Source: Flavobacteriaceae bacterium (lineage in GTDB: Bacteria; Bacteroidota; Bacteroidia; Flavobacteriales; Flavobacteriaceae). From it: 64,000 nt of DNA. A program made the position numbers and the translations under genes. This document shows, piece after piece, positions 26,216-35,664 of the stretch (the first letter of the stretch is position 1; every line of letters begins with the position of its first letter). Under the pieces are notes generated by a model, which saw only the letters and a program-made list of their open reading frames with translations, did no database searches and was not told where the DNA came from. The DNA lies in contig JANTFW010000003.1 of the NCBI GenBank assembly GCA_024763245.1, positions 1-64,000 on the forward strand. Reading direction: 5' to 3'.

Positions 26216-27535
26216 CTACGTCATCCAATTAAAAAGGACAACTCCATCTTCATCAATTTTTGTTAAAATTACCGTATGTAGTGTATTGATTAAATTTGGA
26301 TTAAAAGGAGTTTTCACTTTGACATAGTTTTCTGTAAACCCATACATAAAACCCTCTTTATTTTCTGACTCGAACAATACGGATTTTTCTTTACCCAGCT
26401 GACTTTCATAAAAAGCTCTTCTTTTTTTTACAGACAACCCACGTAACATTTTACTTCTTTTATGTCGAATAGGCATGGTAACACTATCTTTCATTTTATC
26501 CGCTTCGGTATTGGGTCGTTCCGAATAGGTAAAAACATGCAGGTAGGAAATATCCAAGGTGTTTAGGTAATTGTATGTTTCTAGAAATAATTCATCGGTT
26601 TCTCCAGGATAACCGACAATAACATCTACACCAATACAAGCATCCGGTAAGAGCGTCTTAATTTTAGTTACCCTATCTGTATAGAGTTCTCGAGTATAAC
26701 GCCTTTTCATACTCTTTAGCAATGTATTACTTCCGGATTGAAGTGGAATATGGAAATGCGGCACAAAACGTTTTGAATTTGCCACAAACTCAATGGTATT
26801 ATTTTTTAGTAAATTCGGTTCAATAGAAGATATGCGTACTCGTTCTAGTCCCTCGATATTTTCCAAATTAACCACCAAATCATAAAATGTATGTTGATGA
26901 TTTTTATCACCCAATTCTCCTTTGCCATAGTCCCCTATATTTACTCCGGTTATAACAATCTCTTTAACTCCTCTTGCAACAATCTCTTTTGCATTGGCTA
27001 AAATATTCTCTAAAGTATCACTACGGGAAATACCTCTAGCCATAGGAATGGTACAATATGTACATTTATAATCGCAACCATCTTGCACTTTTAAGAAAGC
27101 CCTTGTTCTATCGCCTATGGAGTAGGCACTATTATACGAATCTACCTCTTCAATTGCACAGGAATGAACAGCAGCTATCTCATTTTTTTGTAAAGAGTGA
27201 ATATAATCTGTGATTTTAAATTTTTCGTTTGCTCCTAAAACCAAATCAACATTATCAACTCGTGCCAATTCTTCGGGTTTTAATTGGGCATAACATCCTA
27301 TGGCAATGATAAAAGCCTTTGGGTTATTTTTATAGGCAGTTCTAACAATATTTTTAAATCGTTTGTCGGCATTATCTGTAACGGAGCAGGTATTAATAAC
27401 ATAAATATCGGCGGCTTCATCAAAGCCTAAGCGTTGAAAACCCTTAGATTCAAAAGTGCGGGCAATGGTAGAAGTTTCTGAAAAATTTAATTTACACCCT
27501 AAGGTATAAAAAGCAACAGTATTAGTAATGCTCAT
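26216..27535 (-). CDS. mtaB: tRNA (t6A37) methylthiotransferase
   Basis: MtaB is a radical-SAM enzyme that converts t6A37 to ms2t6A37 in tRNAs reading ANN codons. The 439-residue protein has the N-terminal methylthiotransferase domain with three Cys (TLGCKLNFSET, NTCSVTDNADKR, AIGCYAQLKPEE), the radical-SAM cluster CDYKCTYCTIP, the substrate loop HIPLQSGSNTLLKSMKRRY and a C-terminal TRAM-like region. TLGCKLNFSE is characteristic of MtaB rather than MiaB; MiaB is the separate gene at 62150. Confidence 0.95.
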   Translation of the reverse strand: MSITNTVAFYTLGCKLNFSETSTIARTFESKGFQRLGFDEAADIYVINTCSVTDNADKRFKNIVRTAYKNNPKAFIIAIGCYAQLKPEELARVDNVDLVLGANEKFKITDYIHSLQKNEIAAVHSCAIEEVDSYNSAYSIGDRTRAFLKVQDGCDYKCTYCTIPMARGISRSDTLENILANAKEIVARGVKEIVITGVNIGDYGKGELGDKNHQHTFYDLVVNLENIEGLERVRISSIEPNLLKNNTIEFVANSKRFVPHFHIPLQSGSNTLLKSMKRRYTRELYTDRVTKIKTLLPDACIGVDVIVGYPGETDELFLETYNYLNTLDISYLHVFTYSERPNTEADKMKDSVTMPIRHKRSKMLRGLSVKKRRAFYESQLGKEKSVLFESENKEGFMYGFTENYVKVKTPFNPNLINTLHTVILTKIDEDGVVLFNWMT

Positions 27536-27617
27536 GGTAGTTTTTAATAAGATGCAAAGATAAGTCTAATTAATAGCAAAAAGCAAATTGTAAATTGTAA
27601 ATCCTGGGTACCGTTAT

Positions 27618-28154
27618 TTATTCAAAAAAACTAAAAATACTCCCACCGTATTTTCTTGCTTGTATAAAGTTTGGGCTATTTGATAAATCCGTTTTAGAAG
27701 AATGTTCTATGATTAACAAGCCCTTATCTTCAGTTAACAGTTTTCTTTCAAAAGACAATTGAATAATTTTTTCGAATTTTTCTTGTGCTAAATCATAAGG
27801 AGGATCGGCAAATATAAGATCAAATTTTTGTGATACGTGTTTTAAATACTGAAACACATCCGACTTCACCACGTTTATATCAAAATCCAGTTCCCGATTC
27901 ATTCTAGAAATATATTTTATACAAGCATAATGTACATCTACTGCCGTAATATGGGGAACCCCACGCGAAGCAAATTCAAACGCAATATTACCTGTTCCGG
28001 AGAACAAGTCTAAAACGGTCAAATGTTCGTAATAGTAGGTATTCGTAAGTATGTTAAACAAGGCTTCTTTTTGCATATCTGCCGTAGGTCTAACCGGCAA
28101 ATTCTTTGGAGCAAGCAAACGTTTGCCTTTATATTTACCTGAAATGATACGCAT
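27618..28154 (-). CDS. rsmD: 16S rRNA (guanine966-N2)-methyltransferase
   Basis: RsmD methylates G966 of 16S rRNA. The 178-residue protein starts MRIISGKYKGKRLLAPKNLP, has VRPTADMQKEALFNIL, SAM motif I LDLFSGTGNIAFE and the catalytic ADPPYDL. Length is typical. The start codon is immediately next to the stop of the DUF3822 gene, so the two are translationally linked, an arrangement I recall as common in Flavobacteriia. Confidence 0.95.
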   Translation of the reverse strand: MRIISGKYKGKRLLAPKNLPVRPTADMQKEALFNILTNTYYYEHLTVLDLFSGTGNIAFEFASRGVPHITAVDVHYACIKYISRMNRELDFDINVVKSDVFQYLKHVSQKFDLIFADPPYDLAQEKFEKIIQLSFERKLLTEDKGLLIIEHSSKTDLSNSPNFIQARKYGGSIFSFFE

Positions 28155-29015
28155 TTAGAATTGGTTCAACAATTCAAAAAAATGGTGTTTTTCAACATGG
28201 GGATTCATTTCATAAAATTCTTCGGAAAGACTAAAATTAGTAACCTTTAAAAAGTTAATATACCGAACATACTTATAGGTTATATCAAACAAGGGTGATT
28301 GTTTATCTATGGCACCTAAGAAAGTAATTTTTTGTGTCTCGGGATCTAAAAAGAGTTGTTCCATTGTAAAAAGAATATAATATAAAAAATCTTCTTTGGT
28401 ATAATACAAGAAACTGTTATGAAATTGTAATTTATTATCTTCGATAAAAACAATCTCAAAACTATGCCTAGCTACATTAATAAAAAACAATTTTCCTGAC
28501 TCTTCTTTATAATACTTTAGCAGACTATTTACCAAGATACTTGACGAATGGAGAAAATCAAACTTGCCATATTTTTCGGTCAAAAAATGGTTGATATTAT
28601 CAAAAGGAATGTACACATTATTTGTTTCGTTCTCTTGTAAGGCATCAATAGCAATAGCATCTGATTCGAGGACTTTTACGGTATATTTTAAAAAATCTTT
28701 ACCGTTTTCTTCATCATAAATTTCTTGAGGAACTATCGTTGATAAATTATTCTTATGTGAAACATTTACAGAATCAAATTTATTTGACAAAACAGGTTCC
28801 GTTTTGTACACCTCTTTTACAGCATCAAGCAATTGCTCTGGGGTTTGTGCTCTATTTGTAAATTGATACTTGGTCAAGAGCACCACATCGACCAAATCCT
28901 TATCAAAAACACAATAAGTAAATCCATCCAATGTTACTTGGATGGACAAATGACTTTTCTCAAAATTTTGTAGATCGGAGAGACTATTCTGTATCTGAAT
29001 CTTCTTTTGTATCAT
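28155..29015 (-). CDS. DUF3822 family protein
   Basis: A 286-residue protein of the DUF3822 family, found in Bacteroidota next to rsmD. Recognisable parts are LSIQVTLDGFTYCVF, VYIPFDNINHFLTEKYG and the closing LEEFYEMNPHVEKHHFFELL-like region. The fold may be ASKHA-like, but no function is established. The ORF-track start is GTG; the ATG 7 codons inside (MIQKKIQIQNSL) is better. It overlaps the end of the upstream membrane-protein gene by 32 bases. Confidence 0.85.
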   Translation of the reverse strand: MIQKKIQIQNSLSDLQNFEKSHLSIQVTLDGFTYCVFDKDLVDVVLLTKYQFTNRAQTPEQLLDAVKEVYKTEPVLSNKFDSVNVSHKNNLSTIVPQEIYDEENGKDFLKYTVKVLESDAIAIDALQENETNNVYIPFDNINHFLTEKYGKFDFLHSSSILVNSLLKYYKEESGKLFFINVARHSFEIVFIEDNKLQFHNSFLYYTKEDFLYYILFTMEQLFLDPETQKITFLGAIDKQSPLFDITYKYVRYINFLKVTNFSLSEEFYEMNPHVEKHHFFELLNQF

Positions 29016-29718
29016 AGGTTGGGGGCCAGTTACCACTATCTTTTACATCGTCTAATGTACCAACAGAAATAAATTCACCTCTTACTTGGTCCACAGCATA
29101 TTGATTAACTTCTTGATCAATTAAATCCTTATCCATTCCTTTCAGCACCTCTCTTTTAGGAACTTTAACTTCAAAAACAGGTGTTTTAATTTCGGAAGTC
29201 CCTTTTACCACATAGCCTGTCTCAATATCAAAATTAACATCAGTACCGGGTACTTTAGCCATATCTTTATAGTCTTTATCTTTAAAAGATTCTATAACCT
29301 TAGTAAATCCAATAGTATCTACTACTTTAAATTCCACTTCTTTTTCTACCCCTCTTTCTATCACTTTTTTTGATTTTTCATATGTACGAACAATCGGAAA
29401 ACTATCGGTTTCTATAAAATGAATTAGTGTGTTAAAATCTTTGGTGTAATCTCCTTTTACTTTTTTGTAAGCAATTTCAGATTCACGGATGATCTTTAAT
29501 CTATCTATTACCTTAGCATAGCGTTTTTTCTTTTCCTGATGGAATTTTATGTTACCCATTACCCCATCGTATATTTTGTAAGCTAACAATACGGAAAGCG
29601 CTATCAAAATTAAAGAGATAATCCAATGAAACTTTTTTGGAACATAATCGACAATCAATTTTGCCAAGAATGGGAAAGCAACAATTAAAACAACGACTAT
29701 AAGTATAAATTTGATCAT
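28984..29718 (-). CDS. Conserved membrane-anchored protein
   Basis: The 244-residue protein has two membrane helices near the N-terminus (MIKFILIVVVLIVAFPFLAK and IISLILIALSVLLAYKIYDG), then a mostly soluble region (YKKVKGDYTKDFNTLIHFIE, TGYVVKGTSEIKTPVFEVKV). The pattern resembles type II pseudopilin-like single-pass proteins only loosely. I do not recognise a characterised family. It is the first gene of the run into DUF3822 and rsmD and is divergent from the helicase gene. Confidence 0.75.
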   Translation of the reverse strand: MIKFILIVVVLIVAFPFLAKLIVDYVPKKFHWIISLILIALSVLLAYKIYDGVMGNIKFHQEKKKRYAKVIDRLKIIRESEIAYKKVKGDYTKDFNTLIHFIETDSFPIVRTYEKSKKVIERGVEKEVEFKVVDTIGFTKVIESFKDKDYKDMAKVPGTDVNFDIETGYVVKGTSEIKTPVFEVKVPKREVLKGMDKDLIDQEVNQYAVDQVRGEFISVGTLDDVKDSGNWPPTYDTKEDSDTE

Positions 29719-29879
29719 GATATTATAAAATTATATGTATTTGTTATCTCGCAAATTTAATAAAAATATTTACATACAAAAGTAATTTGAGTCTGGAATC
29801 TAATAAATCAATTTTCATTCCAAAAAATAGATTCTTTTTTAAAAAAACGTTTCCTTTGCTTTTTAACGATTATGCTTCT

Positions 29880-31307
29880 ATGATACAGACGGCTAAAGCT
29901 TTCTATTCCCATTTAAAAAAAGTATTTCCTCATACGCCTACTGTGCTTCAAGAAGAACTGCTTAAGCGTTTTTCCATTTTTATTTTTGAAGAAAAACCAA
30001 ATAGCCTTTTTTTACTTAAAGGATATGCCGGAACAGGAAAAACAATGAGTATCAGCAGTATTGTAAACAACCTGTGGCGAACCGGAACAAAAGCCGTTTT
30101 ACTTGCCCCAACAGGTCGTGCCGCTAAAGTAATAGCCAACTATGCTGAACGGGAAGCCTTTACCATTCACAAGAAGATTTATCATCCTAAAAGCACTAAA
30201 GGTGGCGGTGTAGTATTTACACTCAAGAAAAATCGTCATACCAATACCATATTTTTTGTGGACGAATCTTCCATGATTTCCGAAAATATTGACAACCAGA
30301 CTCATTTTAAAGATCTATCATTATTACAAGATCTTATTAACTTTGTCTATAGTGGAAAAAACTGCAAATTGGTATTGATAGGCGATACCGCACAGCTTCC
30401 ACCTGTAAAATTACTAATTAGTCCGGCTCTTGATATTGATAAACTTACCCTAGACTATCAAAGAGCGGTAACCGAAGTGGCATTAACAGAGGTAATGCGG
30501 CAACAAGAGTTCTCCGGTATTTTATCTAATGCTACCAGGCTTAGAAATATCCTGAGTTTTTCTCATGAAGAACAATTTAAGTTTAATGTTTCACAGCCTG
30601 ATGTTAGTAAACTAATAGATGGCTATGACATTGAAGATGCCATATACCAATCGTATAATGAAGGATGTATTGAGGATACCGCTATTATTGTACGATCTAA
30701 TAAACGAGCCAATCAATACAATCAACAAATTAGGCATAAGATTCTTGGCCAAGAAAGTGATATTTCATCCGGCGATTATATCATGGTAGTAAAAAATAAT
30801 TACTATTGGTTAGATAACACTTCTGAGGCCGGTTTTATAGCCAATGGAGACACTTGTGAGGTGTTAGAAATTTTTAATCGTAAATCTTTATACGGATTTC
30901 ATTTTGCCGAAGCCAAAATACGTATGATTGACTATCCTAAACAAAAACCCTTTGAGGTGGTTCTATTATTAGATACACTTGAAGTAAATACCGCATCGCT
31001 TCCTTATGAAGAAAGCAGCAAGTTATATCATGAGATAAAGCAAGATTACAGCCACTTAAAATCAAAATATAAAATATTTCAAAGTATTAAAGAAAACAAA
31101 TATTATAATGCCCTTCAAATAAAGTTTTCGTATGCCATAACCTGCCATAAATCGCAAGGTGGGCAATGGAAAACTGTTTTTATAGAAAAACCTTGGTTAC
31201 CAGAAGGGCAAAATATAGCCTATTGGCGTTGGTTATATACAGCTATTACCCGGGCGCAAGAACAGGTGTATTTAATAGGATTTAATGAGGATGATTTTCT
31301 ATCTTAG
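29880..31307 (+). CDS. RecD-like ATP-dependent DNA helicase
   Basis: A superfamily 1B helicase with the Walker A GYAGTGKTMSIS, APTGRAAKV (motif Ia), FFVDESSMIS (Walker B), LIGDTAQLPPV (motif III), VMRQQEFSG (motif IV) and ITCHKSQGGQWKTVF with WLYTAITRAQEQVYL near the end (motifs V-VI, UvrD_C_2). The ORF-track start is TTG with a Phe-rich extension; the ATG at 29880 (MIQTAKAFYSHLKKVFPHTP) fits homologues and gives 475 residues. It likely acts in DNA repair or recombination, but RecB/RecC partners are not here. Confidence 0.9.
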   Translation: MIQTAKAFYSHLKKVFPHTPTVLQEELLKRFSIFIFEEKPNSLFLLKGYAGTGKTMSISSIVNNLWRTGTKAVLLAPTGRAAKVIANYAEREAFTIHKKIYHPKSTKGGGVVFTLKKNRHTNTIFFVDESSMISENIDNQTHFKDLSLLQDLINFVYSGKNCKLVLIGDTAQLPPVKLLISPALDIDKLTLDYQRAVTEVALTEVMRQQEFSGILSNATRLRNILSFSHEEQFKFNVSQPDVSKLIDGYDIEDAIYQSYNEGCIEDTAIIVRSNKRANQYNQQIRHKILGQESDISSGDYIMVVKNNYYWLDNTSEAGFIANGDTCEVLEIFNRKSLYGFHFAEAKIRMIDYPKQKPFEVVLLLDTLEVNTASLPYEESSKLYHEIKQDYSHLKSKYKIFQSIKENKYYNALQIKFSYAITCHKSQGGQWKTVFIEKPWLPEGQNIAYWRWLYTAITRAQEQVYLIGFNEDDFLS

Positions 31308-31362
31308 CCCCTCCATAACAAACAAAAAAATTTACAAAAACAACAACTAAATACCTATTGAA

Positions 31363-31917
31363 ATGAAAGCATTTTTAGGAAAATTAATTTTAAAAATTTT
31401 AGGGTGGAAAAGTGACTATCCTAAAGATTACATGGTCGATAAATTTGTTATGATAGCAGCACCCCATACGTCTAACTGGGATTTAGTATATGCCTTAGCT
31501 GTTTTTTGGAAGTATAAGATTCCTGTAAAATTTTTTATAAAAGACACTTTTACCAAGGGTTTACACGGTGGATTATTTAAAACTATGGGTGCTATAGGAG
31601 TTGACCGAAGTAAAACAGGAAATCTAGTACATCATGCGGCTGCCACTATTCAAAAAATGGATAAAGTGGCCTTAATGGTGCCAGCAGAAGGAACCCGTTC
31701 TAAAGTAAAGAAATGGAAAACCGGTTTTTATCATATTGCGAAAAAAGCAAATGTACCTGTTGCTTTAGGCTATTTAGATTATAAAAACAAAGTGGCCGGT
31801 GTAGGTGATTTACTAACACTCACCTCCGATTTTGATACGGATATGAAAAAAATTGAAGATTTTTACAGTACAATCACTGCAAAATATCCTGAAAAATACA
31901 ATAAGAAAATATACTAA
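31363..31917 (+). CDS. PlsC-type acyltransferase
   Basis: A 184-residue acyltransferase of the 1-acyl-glycerol-3-phosphate acyltransferase family. The HX4D catalytic motif is APHTSNWD, the acceptor loop is GAIGVDRSKTG and the third block is VPAEGTRSKVKKW. It is shorter than full PlsC and lacks clear membrane helices, as in the small variants common in Bacteroidota. The lipid or amine substrate is not known. Confidence 0.88.
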   Translation: MKAFLGKLILKILGWKSDYPKDYMVDKFVMIAAPHTSNWDLVYALAVFWKYKIPVKFFIKDTFTKGLHGGLFKTMGAIGVDRSKTGNLVHHAAATIQKMDKVALMVPAEGTRSKVKKWKTGFYHIAKKANVPVALGYLDYKNKVAGVGDLLTLTSDFDTDMKKIEDFYSTITAKYPEKYNKKIY

Positions 31918-31918
31918 A

Positions 31919-32065
31919 CTATTGAGCTACGTCAACGACAAGCACCTCTTGTGAAGGAATTGTATTTGCATCAGCTGTTAATCCACAGCCTTTTTTCTTT
32001 GATCCACAGGAAGTTAGACTAGTTAATAAAAAAGCAAATATTAAGAGATAAACAAATTTTTTCAT
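31919..32065 (-). CDS. Small lipoprotein (48 residues)
   Basis: This gene is too short for the ORF track. ATG at 32065 opens MKKFVYLLIFAFLLTSLTSC, a lipoprotein signal peptide with a clear lipobox (SLTSC). The mature part is GSKKKGCGLTADANTIPSQ, ending EVLVVDVAQ and TAG. The basic patch followed by GCG after the acylated Cys recalls other tiny flavobacterial lipoproteins. It converges on the acyltransferase, with one base between the stop codons. Function unknown. Confidence 0.75.
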   Translation of the reverse strand: MKKFVYLLIFAFLLTSLTSCGSKKKGCGLTADANTIPSQEVLVVDVAQ

Positions 32066-32143
32066 CTTTACATAAATTAATTTAGGCTACAAACATAGCA
32101 TTATTATTATAGAACGGCAAAACCTCACTATTATTTTTAAAAA

Positions 32144-33028
32144 TTACTCTACTAATTTATCTAAGGTATATTGTATTAATTCTTCTACTGCCTTATAAGG
32201 GTCTTTACTAAAAGTACCGTTGGCACGATTGGCAATAATACAATTCATAGAACAAGCCTTATGTCCCATTAACTTGGACAAACCATAAATAGCAGAGGTT
32301 TCCATTTCTAAATTTGTCACTCTATGACCATTAAATTCAAAGTTGTCTATTTTACTATTAAGCGTTGGATCCTCTAAATTGAGTCTTAAAATACGACCTT
32401 GAGGACCAAAAAAGCCACCTGCTGTTGCCGTAATCCCACGATGTACTTTAGCTCCTCCGGCCAATTTATTACCTAATTCGGGATTATTTTTTACAAAATA
32501 AGGAACAGCTTTATGACTAGACCAATGGGTATGTTTTACAAAAGCATCTGAAAAATCAGTCTCTACTACAGCATCGCAATCATAAAACCATAGCATTCCA
32601 TCAAATCCTAATCCATAATCAGCTAGCACAAAATTATCTACGGGAATATCTTTTTGCAAGGATCCGGAAGTTCCTATTCTAACAATAGTTAATGATTTTT
32701 TTTCTTTCTTAATCTCTCTTTTCTCTAGATCGATATTGACTAATGCATCTAATTCATTCATTACAATATCAATATTATCCGGTCCAATTCCTGTAGAAAG
32801 CACGCTTAGTCGTTTTCCTCTATACGTACCGGTCATTGTTCTAAACTCCCTTTTTTGAGTTTCAAACTCTATGGTATCAAAATGTTTGGCCACTTTAGGC
32901 ACTCTGTTTTGATCGCCTACAAAAATAACGGTGTCAGCAATGTTTTCGGGTTTTAAATTTAAATGATAAATACTACCATCTGGATTTAATATCAATTCGG
33001 ATTCGGCTATTCTACTCATAATTTTCAT
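32144..33028 (-). CDS. Nucleoside phosphorylase (uridine phosphorylase-like)
   Basis: A 294-residue NP-I family phosphorylase that cleaves nucleosides to base and ribose 1-phosphate. Features are VIFVGDQNRVPKVAKHF, LSVLSTGIGPDNIDIVMNEL, IVRIGTSGSLQ (phosphate binding) and the ribose-binding FNGHRVTNLEMETSAIYGL. The Met-Glu-x-Glu-type segment supports a hexameric uridine phosphorylase-like enzyme. A second ATG three codons inside is an equally possible start. Confidence 0.88.
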   Translation of the reverse strand: MKIMSRIAESELILNPDGSIYHLNLKPENIADTVIFVGDQNRVPKVAKHFDTIEFETQKREFRTMTGTYRGKRLSVLSTGIGPDNIDIVMNELDALVNIDLEKREIKKEKKSLTIVRIGTSGSLQKDIPVDNFVLADYGLGFDGMLWFYDCDAVVETDFSDAFVKHTHWSSHKAVPYFVKNNPELGNKLAGGAKVHRGITATAGGFFGPQGRILRLNLEDPTLNSKIDNFEFNGHRVTNLEMETSAIYGLSKLMGHKACSMNCIIANRANGTFSKDPYKAVEELIQYTLDKLVE

Positions 33029-33144
33029 TTTAGAAAAACAACAAATTTACTTAAAAAAAGTTTTTCTTGAAGCAAAAAAATAAAAAATCTACTTTTTTAC
33101 CTAATTTATAAATATACAGAAACAACTATTGTTTGAAAAGGAAT

Positions 33145-34710
33145 TTATTTAGCAACATTAATAGCACGAGTTTCCCTAATAACAGTCACTCTAACTTGCC
33201 CTGGATAGGTCATATCATTTTGAATTTTTTGAGAGATATTAAATGACAATTCCGAAGCTTGTTCGTCGTTTACTTTATCACTTTCTACTATCACACGCAG
33301 TTCTCTACCTGCTTGAATAGCATAGGCCTTTTGAACTCCTGTAAAAGCAAAAGCGGTATCCTCAAGGTCTTTTAATCGCTGGATATATGAATCTAACACC
33401 TGTCTTCTGGCGCCCGGTCTGGCGCCCGATATAGCATCACAAACCTGTACAATGGGTGCGTACAGTGATTTCATTTCTATCTCATCATGGTGTGCTCCAA
33501 TGGCATTGCAAACATCGGCTTTTTCTCCATATTTTTCAGCCCATTTCATCCCTAGTAAAGCGTGTGGCAATTCACTTTCTTCATGAGGTACTTTACCAAT
33601 ATCATGTAATAATCCCGCTCGTTTAGCTACTTTGGGATTTAAACCGAGTTCTGATGCCATAATTCCACATAAGTTGGCTACCTCACGTGAGTGTTGCAAA
33701 AGGTTTTGTCCGTACGAAGATCTAAATTTCATTCGTCCTACTACTTTTACAAGTTCCGGGTGTAAACCGTGGATTCCCAAATCAATAACCGTACGTTTTC
33801 CTACTTCGGCTATTTCCTGATTAATCTGTTTTTCGGTTTTAGCAACAATCTCTTCTATTCGGGCAGGATGTATCCTACCATCGGTTACCAATTTATGCAT
33901 AGATAATCTCGCTATCTCTCTTCTAACCGGATCAAAACAAGATAAAATTATGGCCTCGGGCGTATCATCTACAATAATCTCTACTCCGGTAGAAGCCTCT
34001 AGAGCCCTGATATTTCTACCTTCTCTACCAATAATTCTTCCTTTTACATCGTCGGAATCCAGATTAAATACCGATACACAATTCTCTACGGTTTGCTCTA
34101 CGCCTACTCTTTGAATGGTATTTAAAACTATTTTGCGCGCTTCCTGTTCTGCAGTCAATTTAGCTTCTTCTAATTGATCTTGAATAAAAGCCATCGCATC
34201 GGTTTTTGCCTCTTCTTTAACCGAAGCTACTAATTCTTTTTTGGCCTCTTCAGCCGATAATCCGGAGAGTACCTCAAGTTGTTCCACTTGCTTTTTATGA
34301 ATTTTATCGGTTTCTTTTTGTTTCTTTTCTAAAAACTCTAACCTGTAGTTATAATCTTTTATTTTTGCTTCCAAATCTTGGCTATCCTTTTTGTTCTTAT
34401 TGAGTAGTTGTGCTACTTGAGATTCTTTATCACGTATGCGTTTCTCAACATCTGCAATTTTTTTATCACGTGCCAAGATTACTTTTTCATGTTCTGCTTT
34501 TAGCTCTATAAACTTTTCTTTAGCTTGTAATATTTTGTCCTTTTTGATAACATCTGCTTGCACGTTAGCTTCTTTGATTATGGTTGCAGCAGTCCTTTTA
34601 GAACGTTTTATTGTTCCTGAAGCACGTTTTTTTTCGATAATTTTTGCTATTGTAAAACCTATTCCCAGGCCTACAATTCCTATGATAATATATAGTATGT
34701 TAGTATCCAT
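33145..34710 (-). CDS. rny: Ribonuclease Y
   Basis: RNase Y is a membrane-anchored endoribonuclease that begins mRNA decay. The protein has one N-terminal membrane helix ([20 protein letters not shown]), a long coiled coil (about 25-200), a KH domain ([20 protein letters not shown]) and an HD domain with [13 protein letters not shown] and [11 protein letters not shown]. The ORF-track start adds 19 residues that overlap the 3' end of the predicted 6S RNA; the ATG at 34710 ([11 protein letters not shown]) gives 521 residues, the usual size. Confidence 0.96.
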   Translation of the reverse strand: MDTNILYIIIGIVGLGIGFTIAKIIEKKRASGTIKRSKRTAATIIKEANVQADVIKKDKILQAKEKFIELKAEHEKVILARDKKIADVEKRIRDKESQVAQLLNKNKKDSQDLEAKIKDYNYRLEFLEKKQKETDKIHKKQVEQLEVLSGLSAEEAKKELVASVKEEAKTDAMAFIQDQLEEAKLTAEQEARKIVLNTIQRVGVEQTVENCVSVFNLDSDDVKGRIIGREGRNIRALEASTGVEIIVDDTPEAIILSCFDPVRREIARLSMHKLVTDGRIHPARIEEIVAKTEKQINQEIAEVGKRTVIDLGIHGLHPELVKVVGRMKFRSSYGQNLLQHSREVANLCGIMASELGLNPKVAKRAGLLHDIGKVPHEESELPHALLGMKWAEKYGEKADVCNAIGAHHDEIEMKSLYAPIVQVCDAISGARPGARRQVLDSYIQRLKDLEDTAFAFTGVQKAYAIQAGRELRVIVESDKVNDEQASELSFNISQKIQNDMTYPGQVRVTVIRETRAINVAK

Positions 34711-34731
34711 TAGTATGTGTTTAAAGTATAT

Positions 34732-34891
34732 AAAAAAACCTGCATTAAAAGGATTTAAAAACTCCATTCAGACAAGTTTAGGGCTAACGATGTGATCAAG
34801 TATCCGCTCAAAGACGGCTCGCTTTAACACATACGACTTACCCTTTTGAATAGAATCGTGTTGAGTTTCATAATCAAAAGTTAATGCAGGT
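34732..34891 (-). ncRNA. ssrS: Probable 6S RNA
   Basis: The minus strand between zapA and rny can fold into a long rod. Its ends pair perfectly over 11 bp (ACCTGCATTAA with TTAATGCAGGT), and the pairing resumes with AAACTC/GAGTTT before an open central region and an apical hairpin (AACAC...GTGTT). Seven T follow the closing stem, as for a terminator. The size of about 160 bases and rod shape with central bubble match 6S RNA, which sequesters sigma70-type RNA polymerase. The position after zapA also matches the place of ssrS in many genomes. The exact ends are estimates. Confidence 0.7.
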
Positions 34892-34918
34892 AGTAATTGT
34901 ATTTATGTAAAGAACGTT

Positions 34919-35212
34919 TTATTTTAATTTTTCATCCAACAATTCGTGTAATTTTTCTAAGTGTTTAGAGGCAACACGCACATCATCATCCTTATCTATC
35001 CCTTTAATTTCTAGAGCCGAAGCAAACTGCAACGCACACATAGCTAAAACATCTTGCTTATCGCTCACCGCATAATCTTGTTCAAAACGCATAACCAACT
35101 CATTAATTTTTTTCGCAGCTTTACGCATACCTTCTTCTTCGTTGGGTGAACTAATATTAAGCGGATACACTCTATTGGCTATTGTTACTCGTATTTTAAT
35201 TTTATCGGCCAT
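34919..35212 (-). CDS. zapA: Cell division protein ZapA
   Basis: ZapA bundles FtsZ filaments at the division site. The 97-residue protein has the family opening KIKIRVTIANRVYPLNISSP, the segment EEGMRKAAKKINELVMRFEQ and a C-terminal coiled coil. The ORF-track start is TTG; the ATG two codons inside (MADKIKIRV) is better. It lies 9 or so bases after the coiled-coil gene and 28 bases before the probable 6S RNA. Confidence 0.92.
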   Translation of the reverse strand: MADKIKIRVTIANRVYPLNISSPNEEEGMRKAAKKINELVMRFEQDYAVSDKQDVLAMCALQFASALEIKGIDKDDDVRVASKHLEKLHELLDEKLK

Positions 35213-35224
35213 AAACAAAAAGAA

Positions 35225-35515
35225 CTAATCACTTAATTGTGCAATACACCAATCAATTTCCTTGATTAATGTATTTATTTTTTGAGAGGTTTCCCTTGTA
35301 TTATTGTTACTACCTTGTATGGTTTTAGCAACTCTCATTGATTCTAACAAGGATTCCTTGTTTTCAATAAGTTGTTCCTTTTTATCTATTTCTTGCTGTA
35401 AACCGACCAAATTGTCTCGCAGAACTTTATTTTCTTCCACTAGAAAATCATACTTTTCTACTAGAACAAGAAGCTTATCTTCCAGCAATTCAACAAGTTC
35501 GGTTATATTTCGCAT
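35225..35515 (-). CDS. Coiled-coil protein upstream of zapA
   Basis: A 96-residue protein that is almost all coiled coil (ELVELLEDKLLVLVEKYDFL, then VLRDNLVGLQQEIDKKEQLI), ending IKEIDWCIAQLSD. It has no signal peptide or membrane segment. It directly precedes zapA in the same direction, as a small coiled-coil gene often does in Flavobacteriia. Size and composition recall ZapB, which works with ZapA, but I see no specific ZapB signature, so the role is inferred. Confidence 0.72.
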   Translation of the reverse strand: MRNITELVELLEDKLLVLVEKYDFLVEENKVLRDNLVGLQQEIDKKEQLIENKESLLESMRVAKTIQGSNNNTRETSQKINTLIKEIDWCIAQLSD

Positions 35516-35664
35516 TTCGTTAGATTAACCATACATTTGTGACAAAGTTAGCTTAGTAAAATGTCTTTTGCAAGATTTTTATTATATATTTTGAAAATTC
35601 TAATTTAACACCTAATATTGTGGCTTATTATTTGCTTTGAAAATCTATAAAAGATATCATTTTT

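Noticed and set aside
29787-29879. Extended TTG start of the RecD-like helicase
   Set aside because: The extra 31 residues are Phe/Lys-rich and lie before an ATG that gives the usual family N-terminus.
34711-34767. Extended N-terminus of RNase Y
   Set aside because: The 19 extra codons overlap the 3' stem and T run of the predicted 6S RNA, and the internal ATG gives the normal 521-residue protein.
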